DNA of 11,867 nucleotides from Acidaminococcaceae bacterium (GTDB lineage Bacteria; Bacillota; Negativicutes; Acidaminococcales; Acidaminococcaceae): contig JAQUUF010000023.1 of assembly GCA_028693975.1 (NCBI GenBank), forward strand, positions 1-11,867, written 5' to 3'. The translations under genes were made by a program, and so were the position numbers. Of this stretch, positions 6,839 to 11,867 are shown one piece after another; the first letter of the stretch is position 1; each line of letters opens with the position of its first letter. Under the pieces are notes generated by a model, which saw only the letters and a program-made list of their open reading frames with translations, did no database searches and had not been told where the DNA came from.

Positions 6839-7393
6839 TTACCTTACCGCTTGAAAGTTAGCGAAGCGCCAACCAATAGGTGTGCTGATGTAGGAGAAGT
6901 TGTGGGTATTATAGCCTACAACAGCCATCTTGCCAGCGGGTGGATTCTCTAACTTTTCGGTACTTACTTGCAAGGTTAGTTTATCGGGAGTGGCTGCATC
7001 TCGCACAACCTTAAAGGAATCTTTGCCAGCGAAAACATTGTAGCCGCGACCGGCAGGAGCTACGAACAAACCGCCATCAAATTCTTTGTAGAGTCTGCTA
7101 GAGGAAATGAGTTGGTTGCTAAAAGTATAGGTGAAGACTTTCTCACATTCGCGATGGAGGTCACCCATGGTGCGTACATTGGGGTAATCAACATTGTAGT
7201 AAATCATATAGCCTGTTTCTTTTTTCATGCGCCCATTAGTGGGTAGTGGTTTGCAAGAGAACCACTCAAAGACCTTGTTAGCGTTTTGGTACGCTGCAAT
7301 AACCTCTTGGTCAGTGGGGGTGGCAGCTAAAGCAGTGGTTGTCATGGCTAACATAAATAAGCCGGTAAGCAATGTCATAAATAATTTTTTCAT
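6839..7393 (-). CDS. Small secreted protein, possibly IseA-like DL-endopeptidase inhibitor
   Basis: I choose the ATG at 7393 (184 residues, MKKLFMTLL...) because AGGAGT at 7401-7406 lies 7-8 nt upstream and the protein then opens with a signal peptide (1-23, ALA-A cleavage). The mature protein is about 160 residues with no lipobox or membrane helix. The order of elements, YYNVDYPNVRTMGDLHRECEK (62-85, in part), a VFTYTF segment, FDGGLFVAPAGRGYN (105-119) and a C-terminal GWRFANFQAVR (174-184), resembles the IseA/YoeB fold that inhibits NlpC/P60 cell-wall endopeptidases in Bacillus. This is recognition by pattern, not alignment, so function is tentative. It lies 61 bp downstream of the response regulator gene and 21 bp upstream of the HAD gene. 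A candidate extended -10 (TGG-TAAAAT, minus strand 7445-7437) suggests some independent expression. Confidence 0.5.
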   Translation of the reverse strand: MKKLFMTLLTGLFMLAMTTTALAATPTDQEVIAAYQNANKVFEWFSCKPLPTNGRMKKETGYMIYYNVDYPNVRTMGDLHRECEKVFTYTFSNQLISSSRLYKEFDGGLFVAPAGRGYNVFAGKDSFKVVRDAATPDKLTLQVSTEKLENPPAGKMAVVGYNTHNFSYISTPIGWRFANFQAVR

Positions 7394-7436
7394 GCATATC
7401 ACTCCTAATTTGGTAGTTGTTCGTGCTATTTCTACT

Positions 7437-7445
7437 ATTTTACCA
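7437..7445 (-). promoter_or_regulatory. Candidate extended -10 before the IseA-like gene
   Basis: On the minus strand TGG-TAAAAT runs from 7445 to 7437 with no good -35. An imperfect hairpin just before it (AAAAGCTC/GGGCTTTT with a 9-nt loop, about 7449-7473 on the minus strand) could be a weak terminator of the regulator gene, but its T run is only four bases. Partial read-through from the regulator gene is likely. Confidence 0.35.
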
Positions 7446-7454
7446 TAAAAGCCC

Positions 7455-8162
7455 TTAGTGGGTGAGCTTTTTTTCATTAAAACGATAGCCCAGTCCTCGA
7501 ACTGTTTCAATAGCTTTGTCGGCCTCGTGTTTGGCGGCTAGCTTAGCTCGCAAGTGCCTAATGTGCACATCTACGGTGCGCATATCGCCGAAATACTCAT
7601 ACCCCCAGACTTGTGCCAACAGCCTTTCACGGCTGAACGCCTGTCCCGGATGAGCAACTAACAGGCTTAGTAATTCGAATTCTTTGGGAGTCAAGGCTAA
7701 GGGGGCACCATCTAACGTAGCTTCATAGTTTAAGCTGTTAATTTGGAGCGGGCCAAAGACTAGTTGCTTGTCACGCACTAGTGAAGTGGAACGCCGCAAG
7801 ACGGCTTTGATGCGGGCGATTAATTCGCGAGGGGCAAAAGGCTTCACGATATAGTCGTCGGCGCCTAGCTCTAGGCCCAACACTTTGTCAATTTCTTCGC
7901 TTTTGGCAGTTAGCATAATAATGGGAATAGAGCTGGTAGCAGGGTCTGCTTTGAGGGTGCGGCAGACCGTCAACCCGTCAATTTCCGGCAGCATCAAGTC
8001 CAGCAGAATTAAATCAAAAGGCTTTTGCCGTACAAGCTCGAGAGCTTCCTTGCCATCTGCTGCTTCTGTTACGATAAAACTGTTTTTTTCTAGATTAAAG
8101 TGTACTAAGGTACGGATATTTTCTTCGTCATCAATAATTAAAATTCTATTAATTGTACTCAC
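7455..8162 (-). CDS. phoP: OmpR/PhoB-family response regulator, probably PhoP of the phosphate response
   Basis: A 235-residue two-domain regulator. The receiver (about 5-120) has D11/D12 for Mg2+, phosphoacceptor D55 (LILLDLMLP), T85 and K107 (KPF). The winged-helix DNA-binding domain (about 133-228) contains LTPKEFELLSLL, the recognition-helix region RTVDVHIRHLRAKL (195-208) and the RGLGYRF wing. Divergent transcription from the pst operon, and a TTAACA direct repeat in the shared region, argue for PhoP/PhoB function. No histidine kinase is adjacent, although phoR normally follows phoP, so its partner is elsewhere. The start is unusual: the annotated codon is GTG (8162-8160), which lies inside the ribosome site GAGGTGA (8165-8159). 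The in-frame ATT at 8153-8151 has the normal 5-nt spacing. No in-frame ATG precedes the receiver core. Confidence 0.88.
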   Translation of the reverse strand: MSTINRILIIDDEENIRTLVHFNLEKNSFIVTEAADGKEALELVRQKPFDLILLDLMLPEIDGLTVCRTLKADPATSSIPIIMLTAKSEEIDKVLGLELGADDYIVKPFAPRELIARIKAVLRRSTSLVRDKQLVFGPLQINSLNYEATLDGAPLALTPKEFELLSLLVAHPGQAFSRERLLAQVWGYEYFGDMRTVDVHIRHLRAKLAAKHEADKAIETVRGLGYRFNEKKLTH

Positions 8163-8183
8163 CTCATTTATTATTTCTATATT

Positions 8184-8212
8184 ATTGTAACGATTTTTGC
8201 TCTTAATTACAA
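8184..8212 (-). promoter_or_regulatory. Promoter of the response regulator gene
   Basis: On the minus strand TTGTAA (8212-8207), a 17-bp spacer and TACAAT (8189-8184). Transcription would start near 8177, giving a leader of only about 15 nt before the GTG at 8162. The TTAACA repeats lie immediately upstream of the -35, a position suited to autoactivation. Confidence 0.6.
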
Positions 8213-8225
8213 CTGTCAGGTATAT

Positions 8226-8243
8226 CTTAACAATTTCTTAACA
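8226..8243 (+). promoter_or_regulatory. Putative Pho box with overlapping -35 of the pst operon
   Basis: CTTAACA occurs twice, at 8226-8232 and 8237-8243, with exact 11-bp period. This matches the TT(A/C/T)ACA repeats with 5-bp spacing bound by Bacillus PhoP dimers. The second TTAACA (8238-8243) is also a 5/6 match to TTGACA. It could pair with TAATCT (8261-8266, 17-bp spacer) or CATAAT (8259-8264, 15-bp spacer). A third or fourth repeat is not evident; CTGTCA at 8213-8218 is out of phase. Confidence 0.6.
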
Positions 8244-8256
8244 TAAGGATAATCAA

Positions 8257-8280
8257 AGCATAATCTACGCATGTTATGCT
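8257..8280 (+). repeat. 7-bp inverted repeat in the pst leader
   Basis: AGCATAA (8257-8263) and TTATGCT (8274-8280) are perfect inverted copies around a 10-nt loop, directly before the pstB ribosome site. The right arm with the preceding TG also reads as an extended -10 (TGT-TATGCT, 8272-8280). It may be an operator, part of a promoter or an RNA hairpin; sequence does not decide. Confidence 0.5.
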
Positions 8281-8304
8281 AGTCTCGTAGTAAAGGAGGC
8301 TAGT

Positions 8305-9060
8305 ATGGAGCAGGTAATAACAGCACAGAATTTATGCTTGTTTTATGGCAAGCACCAAGCATTAAAGAATATTAACATTACTATGCCACGCAATAAGATT
8401 ATGGCTTTTGTGGGGCCTAGCGGTTGTGGTAAATCCACTTTTTTACGGACACTTAATCGCATGAATGACCTCATCGAGGGGGTTAAGATTACCGGGCAAG
8501 TTAATATCGCTGGACAAGATATTTATGCTCCTCGTACAGATGTAGTGGAATTGCGCAAAAAAGTAGGGATGGTGTTCCAAAGACCCAATCCTTTCCAAAT
8601 GAGTATTTACGATAATATCGCCTATGGTCCGCGTATTCATGGGGAAACTAAGAAAAGCGTCTTAGATCAGTTAGTGGAGGAGAGTTTGCGGGGAGCTGCT
8701 CTGTGGGATGAAGTTAAGGACAGATTACATTCCTCGGCACTAGGTATGTCAGGTGGTCAACAGCAGCGGTTGTGTATTGCCCGACTTCTGGCGGTCAAAC
8801 CAGATATTCTGTTGATGGATGAGCCTTGTTCAGCTCTAGACCCTATTTCTACCATGAGGGTAGAGGAGCTCCTAGGAGAGCTCAAGGATAAGTATACCAT
8901 CATTATTGTCACGCATAATATGCAACAGGCGGCTAGAAGTTCTGATTATACAGCTTTCTTCCTCCTAGGGGAGATGGTTGAGTGCAGGGAAACGAACACC
9001 ATGTTCACCAATCCCCAGGACAAAAGAACCGAGGATTACATCACAGGGAGGTTTGGTTAA
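8305..9060 (+). CDS. pstB: Phosphate ABC transporter ATP-binding protein PstB
   Basis: A 251-residue ATPase of typical PstB length that energises phosphate import through PstC/PstA at the inner face of the membrane. Visible motifs are Walker A GPSGCGKST at 37-45, Q-loop FQRPNPF with Q92, ABC signature MSGGQQQR at 148-155 (usually LSGGQQQR), Walker B ILLMDEP at 168-174 with catalytic E173, and switch H204. NRMNDLI after Walker A and RPNPFQMSIYDNIAYGPR are characteristic of PstB among ABC ATPases. AAAGGAGG at 8292-8299 lies 5 nt before the ATG. It is the first gene of the operon here, unlike the usual pstS-pstC-pstA-pstB-phoU order. phoU starts 1 bp after its stop. Confidence 0.96.
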   Translation: MEQVITAQNLCLFYGKHQALKNINITMPRNKIMAFVGPSGCGKSTFLRTLNRMNDLIEGVKITGQVNIAGQDIYAPRTDVVELRKKVGMVFQRPNPFQMSIYDNIAYGPRIHGETKKSVLDQLVEESLRGAALWDEVKDRLHSSALGMSGGQQQRLCIARLLAVKPDILLMDEPCSALDPISTMRVEELLGELKDKYTIIIVTHNMQQAARSSDYTAFFLLGEMVECRETNTMFTNPQDKRTEDYITGRFG

Positions 9061-9061
9061 G

Positions 9062-9736
9062 ATGAACATGAGTGTCAGGAGTAGTTATAATCAGGCTTTG
9101 ACAGAAATACAGCGGCAAATATTGCAGATGGGTAATTTGGTCTCTCAAGCCTTAGATGATGCGCTCGCCGCCCTAGAGACAGGCAACGAGGAGTTGGCAG
9201 CTCAGGTAATCTTCGGAGACCCGATAATTGATAATTTGCAGATTACCATAGAAGACAAAACTGTGGAACTAATTGCGCTGCAACAGCCTATCGCCAAGGA
9301 TTTGCGTATTTTGTCTACGGCACTAAAGATGACCACGGATTTAGAAAGAATAGGCGACCATGCCAAAAAGATTGCCAAGCTGGTTCCTCGTCTGGAGCCA
9401 GAGCCCTTACCGCTAGCAGTTAGCAGTATTACTCAGGTAGGTAAGCAGGATATCGACATGATACAAAAGGTGCTCAAGGCCTATGTTAATTTGGATGCGC
9501 AATTGGCTTTGGAGGTTATTCAAGCTGATAGCAAAGTTGACGATATCTGTGATAGTTGCAAACGTGTTTTGCTGGAATATATGTTGGCAGACAAAAACAA
9601 CATTTCACAAGGAAATGATTTGAATAAAATAATTCACCGCTTGGAACGAGTAGGAGACCATTGCACTAATTTGGCAGAATGGGTAATCTACTTAACTACA
9701 GGAAGAAGAATACAACAAATGGAGGAAGAAAAATGA
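9062..9736 (+). CDS. phoU: Phosphate signalling regulator PhoU
   Basis: I place the start at the ATG 9062 (224 residues, family range about 215-240); AGGGAGG at 9045-9051 precedes it by 10 nt. PhoU is a cytoplasmic helical protein of two three-helix repeats that links Pst transport to the PhoR/PhoB-type sensor and holds the response off when phosphate is plentiful. Repeat 1 carries QQPIAKDLR (74-82) and TTDLERIGDHAKKIA (91-105). Repeat 2 carries DICDSCKRVLLEYM (161-174) and IHRLERVGDHCTNLAEWV (191-208). The two ERIGDH/ERVGDH motifs supply the metal-binding acidic residues. It lies 1 bp after pstB and overlaps pstS by 4 bp (ATGA), so it is translationally coupled inside the operon and not its last gene as is usual. 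Confidence 0.95.
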   Translation: MNMSVRSSYNQALTEIQRQILQMGNLVSQALDDALAALETGNEELAAQVIFGDPIIDNLQITIEDKTVELIALQQPIAKDLRILSTALKMTTDLERIGDHAKKIAKLVPRLEPEPLPLAVSSITQVGKQDIDMIQKVLKAYVNLDAQLALEVIQADSKVDDICDSCKRVLLEYMLADKNNISQGNDLNKIIHRLERVGDHCTNLAEWVIYLTTGRRIQQMEEEK

Positions 9737-10599
9737 ACAAGAGTTTAAAAAAATTCAGCACAACAATTTTGGGAGTAGTGATGGCTTTGGGGCTAGTAGT
9801 GGGGGGCTGCGGTGGCAACAAGCAGACTGAGGCACCTAAGGCGGCAACGAAAGTCGAGGGCAAGGTAACAGCATCCGGGTCTACCGCATTATTGCCGTTG
9901 CTCAAGGCTGGTCAAGAAGAGTTTTATAAATTGCATGACAAAGTTACTATCAACATTTCTGGCGGTGGCTCATTTACAGGTCAAAAACAAGTGGCCTCCG
10001 GTGCTGTTAATATCGGCAATTCCGATGTTGAGTTATCCGCTGATTTGAAGGATAAAGGTTTGGTGGAACATAAGCTAGTAGGTATTCCCTTTGTGTTCAT
10101 TGCTAACAAAGATGTTGCTGTAGATAATCTTACTACTCAACAATATGTGGATGTACTTACTGGTAAGATTAAGAATTGGAAAGAAGTTGGCGGCAAAGAC
10201 CAGAAAATCACTTTGATTCATAGAGCGAAATCCTCAGGTTCCAGAGCAACCATTGCCAAAATTGTGCTTCAAGGTGCTGAATTCACCAATGATGCTGTAG
10301 TCCAAGATTCTAATGGTGCTGTTCGCAGTGCAGTAGCTACTACTCCGGGCGCAATTGGTTATGTAGACGCTGCCTATGTAGATGCTAGCGTTAAGGGTAT
10401 GCAATTCAACGGTGTTCCTTATTCTATCCAAGCCGTAGTAGATGGCAAATATCCTGTTTATACCTTCGGTCGTATGTTTACCAAAGGAGAGCCAACAGGT
10501 GCTGTGAAAGCCTTCATAGACTATGTAACCGGCAAAGACTTCCAAGAGAAGAATGCTGAGAGCAAAGGCTTCGTGCCCATCACCAAGCTGAAGAAATAA
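9733..10599 (+). CDS. pstS: Phosphate-binding lipoprotein PstS
   Basis: The ATG at 9733 gives 288 residues; GGAGG at 9721-9725 lies 7 nt upstream. The N-terminus is a lipoprotein signal (MNKSLKKF, hydrophobic core) with lipobox VGGC and lipidated C26, so it is anchored outside the membrane. It binds inorganic phosphate for PstCA. Phosphate-pocket motifs are ASGSTAL (47-53), GGGSFTG (77-83), SDVE with D98, and HRAKSSGSRATI (163-174), where R164 and the SGS turn match PBP family conservation. TPGAIGYVDAAYV (204-216) is also typical. Its start overlaps the phoU stop by 4 bp. It normally leads the operon and is made in excess; here it is third, and its strong ribosome site may compensate. Confidence 0.95.
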   Translation: MNKSLKKFSTTILGVVMALGLVVGGCGGNKQTEAPKAATKVEGKVTASGSTALLPLLKAGQEEFYKLHDKVTINISGGGSFTGQKQVASGAVNIGNSDVELSADLKDKGLVEHKLVGIPFVFIANKDVAVDNLTTQQYVDVLTGKIKNWKEVGGKDQKITLIHRAKSSGSRATIAKIVLQGAEFTNDAVVQDSNGAVRSAVATTPGAIGYVDAAYVDASVKGMQFNGVPYSIQAVVDGKYPVYTFGRMFTKGEPTGAVKAFIDYVTGKDFQEKNAESKGFVPITKLKK

Positions 10600-10604
10600 T
10601 TACT

Positions 10605-11489
10605 ATGAATACTTATAACCAAGCTAGACTCAAGGCTGACAGGTGCGTGCGAGGAGTTTTCGTCCTCGCCGCCTGTATTTTGACACTAATTATTGTAGCT
10701 TTGCTGTTCTTTATGAGCCAGCAGGGACTACTGACCTTCAAAGATGTTTCTGTAGGAGAGTTTTTCTTCTCCTCGGTGTGGAATCCTGATAATAACCAAT
10801 TTGGTGCTTTGAGTTTTATCATAGGTAGCCTGGCGGTGACAGTATTGGCTATCGCAATCGGTGGGCCTTTGGGCGTAGTGGGTGCTTTGTTCATGGCCAA
10901 ACTGGCTCCTGCTTGGATGCGTGCTATTTTAAAGCCGGCAGTTAATCTGTATATGGCGATTCCCTCTGTGGTATACGGTTTTGTTGGCTTGACGGTAGTG
11001 GTACCTTGGGTCAGAGAGACTTTTGGAGTTACAGGCGGCTTCGGTATCTTCACAGCTGCCTCCATTTTGGCCATTATGATTTTGCCTACAGTAATTTCCA
11101 TTGCGTCTGATGCCTTAGGGACAGTTCCTGCTATGTTAGAAGAAGGTTCAGTGGCCTTAGGTGCTACCTATTGGCAAACTATGTGGCATATAGTGCTGCC
11201 GACTGCGTTGCCGGGAATTGTTACCGGTATCGTCTTGGGTATGGCTCGTGCTATTGGTGAGACCATGGCTGTGCAGATGGTAATCGGTAATACGCCGCAA
11301 CTGGCTACTTCTCTATTTATGCCCACGAGCACCTTGCCTAGCGAGATTGTCGTAGAGATGGGTAATACTCCTTTTGGTAGTACTTGGGGCAATTCTTTAT
11401 TTTTGATGGCTTTGGTGTTGCTGCTGCTTTCCTTGCTGATGATTGTGTTGGTACGTTATATCAGCAGTAGAAAGGCGGTGCGCGTATGA
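10605..11489 (+). CDS. pstC: Phosphate ABC transporter permease PstC
   Basis: A 294-residue membrane protein with about six helices (near 17-37, 68-95, 110-135, 147-168, 203-227, 263-285), as in PstC. The substrate-specific features are VWNPDNNQFGALSFIIGS (58-75), the IPSVVYGFVGL segment (119-129), and the EAA loop EEGSVALGATYWQTMWHIVLP (179-199, in part) that docks on PstB. ARAIGETMAV (214-223) is strongly conserved in Pst permeases. It begins 5 bp after pstS, with no clear Shine-Dalgarno site in the AT-rich gap, so translation probably depends on coupling to pstS. It overlaps pstA by 4 bp (ATGA). Confidence 0.94.
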   Translation: MNTYNQARLKADRCVRGVFVLAACILTLIIVALLFFMSQQGLLTFKDVSVGEFFFSSVWNPDNNQFGALSFIIGSLAVTVLAIAIGGPLGVVGALFMAKLAPAWMRAILKPAVNLYMAIPSVVYGFVGLTVVVPWVRETFGVTGGFGIFTAASILAIMILPTVISIASDALGTVPAMLEEGSVALGATYWQTMWHIVLPTALPGIVTGIVLGMARAIGETMAVQMVIGNTPQLATSLFMPTSTLPSEIVVEMGNTPFGSTWGNSLFLMALVLLLLSLLMIVLVRYISSRKAVRV

Positions 11490-11867
11490 GCTCCAAGACA
11501 GTTAGTCAAATGGCACAAGTATTCTTGTGGGCTGTCGGTATTCTCTTGATAGCAGTACTTACTATTTTCATCGGCTATATCTTGTATCAAGGGTTGCCGG
11601 TGTTAACACCGAACTTCCTCCTAGGTATGCCTAGCGATACGGAAGCAGGCGGTGGTGTAGGACCGCAGCTCTTTAACACTTTTTATATTTTGTTCTTATC
11701 CATGGTCTTCTCTGGTTTGATTGCAGTGGGAGCCGCCATCTATCTAGCAGAATATGCGCAGAATAACTATTTGACCAAGATTATTCGCCTCTCCACAGAG
11801 AGCTTGGCGACAGTTCCTTCTATTGTGCTAGGACTCTTTGGCATGATAGTTTTCGTGGATTTTTTGG
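11486..11867 (+). CDS. pstA: Phosphate ABC transporter permease PstA (partial, 3' end outside)
   Basis: The ATG at 11486 overlaps the pstC stop; AAGGCGG at 11472-11478 precedes it by 7 nt. The 127 complete codons in the window (MSSKTVSQMAQ...) run open to the edge. They show a first helix at about 12-35, then TPNFLLGMPSDTEAGGGVGPQLFNTFYI (41-68), the region typical of PstA, then AVGAAIYLAEYA (80-91) and the ESLATVPSIVLGLFG segment (105-119) that corresponds to IPSVVYGF in PstC. The usual length is about 280 residues, so roughly half is present. It pairs with PstC to form the membrane channel. What follows it (for example phoR) cannot be seen. Confidence 0.94.
   Translation, partial: MSSKTVSQMAQVFLWAVGILLIAVLTIFIGYILYQGLPVLTPNFLLGMPSDTEAGGGVGPQLFNTFYILFLSMVFSGLIAVGAAIYLAEYAQNNYLTKIIRLSTESLATVPSIVLGLFGMIVFVDFL

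Noticed and set aside
7394..7510. A longer IseA-like protein starting at 7510
   Set aside because: It would overlap the regulator gene and place the signal peptide at residue 40; AGGAGT before 7393 marks the real start.
8978..9061. A 28-residue extension of PhoU into pstB
   Set aside because: PhoU proteins begin close to the first helix, and AGGGAGG precedes the ATG at 9062.
9661..9732. An internal promoter for pstS (TTGCAC-N17-TAATCT) and an extended PstS start at 9679
   Set aside because: Both promoter hexamers match consensus at only 3 of 6 positions, and the extension would precede the lipoprotein signal; GGAGG at 9721 supports 9733.
10613..11101. A 162-codon open frame antisense to pstC
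   Set aside because: It is a shadow of the pstC coding sequence, repetitive in Pro/Thr/Lys/Ile, without ribosome site or recognisable domain; similar antisense frames over the kinase and pstS were dropped for the same reason.

Overview
The window reads as a stretch of chromosome from a low-to-mid GC Bacillota. Shine-Dalgarno sites are strong and purine-rich (AAAGGAGG, GGAGG), promoters are sigma-A-like, intrinsic terminators are short, and the Pho regulation is of the PhoP/TTAACA-repeat style. The gene set (kinase with a fused amino-acid-binding-protein sensor, MetQ with an M20 hydrolase, DUF3298-type secreted protein) would suit a Negativicutes member, but that is inference; no marker gene settles the taxonomy. 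I see no insertion sequence, prophage, CRISPR array or sign of recent transfer.

Region by region. (1) 1-140: the first 14 codons of a minus-strand gene, probably a TetR-type regulator. Upstream of it are three 16-bp near-palindromes spaced exactly 20 bp apart, very likely its own operators. (2) 207-471: a tRNA transcription unit with promoter, tRNA-Gln(CTG), tRNA-Glu(CTC) and terminator. (3) 511-3133: a large membrane hybrid histidine kinase with a periplasmic solute-binding sensor and two receiver domains, closed by a bidirectional terminator. (4) 3146-5161, minus: a two-gene operon of a MetQ-family lipoprotein followed by an M20D amidohydrolase. (5) 5194-6138, plus: a secreted DUF3298-type protein and a second bidirectional terminator. 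(6) 6149-7393, minus: a small secreted protein resembling the IseA cell-wall-hydrolase inhibitor family, then a HAD-superfamily hydrolase whose motif I reads DFNGT instead of DxDGT. (7) 7455-8212, minus: an OmpR/PhoB-type response regulator with a GTG start. (8) 8226-11867, plus: the high-affinity phosphate system in the unusual order pstB-phoU-pstS-pstC-pstA, with pstA running off the window.

How the genes work together. The 142-bp divergent region 8163-8304 links the regulator and the phosphate operon. It holds a TTAACA direct repeat with 11-bp period, typical of PhoP binding, a good promoter for the regulator on the minus strand, and a 7-bp inverted repeat just before pstB. The regulator is therefore most likely the PhoP of this organism. 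Its histidine kinase (PhoR) is not beside it. PstS captures phosphate, PstC/PstA form the channel, PstB powers it, and PhoU links transport to the sensor. The MetQ and M20 pair suggests uptake and hydrolysis of a methionine- or cysteine-related N-acyl compound or dipeptide. Most of the window is recognisable housekeeping or nutrient-response DNA. The points most worth a second look are the triple operator, the motif I change in the HAD protein, the MetQ-hydrolase pairing without permease genes, the rearranged pst operon with an orphan regulator, and that regulator's odd translation start.
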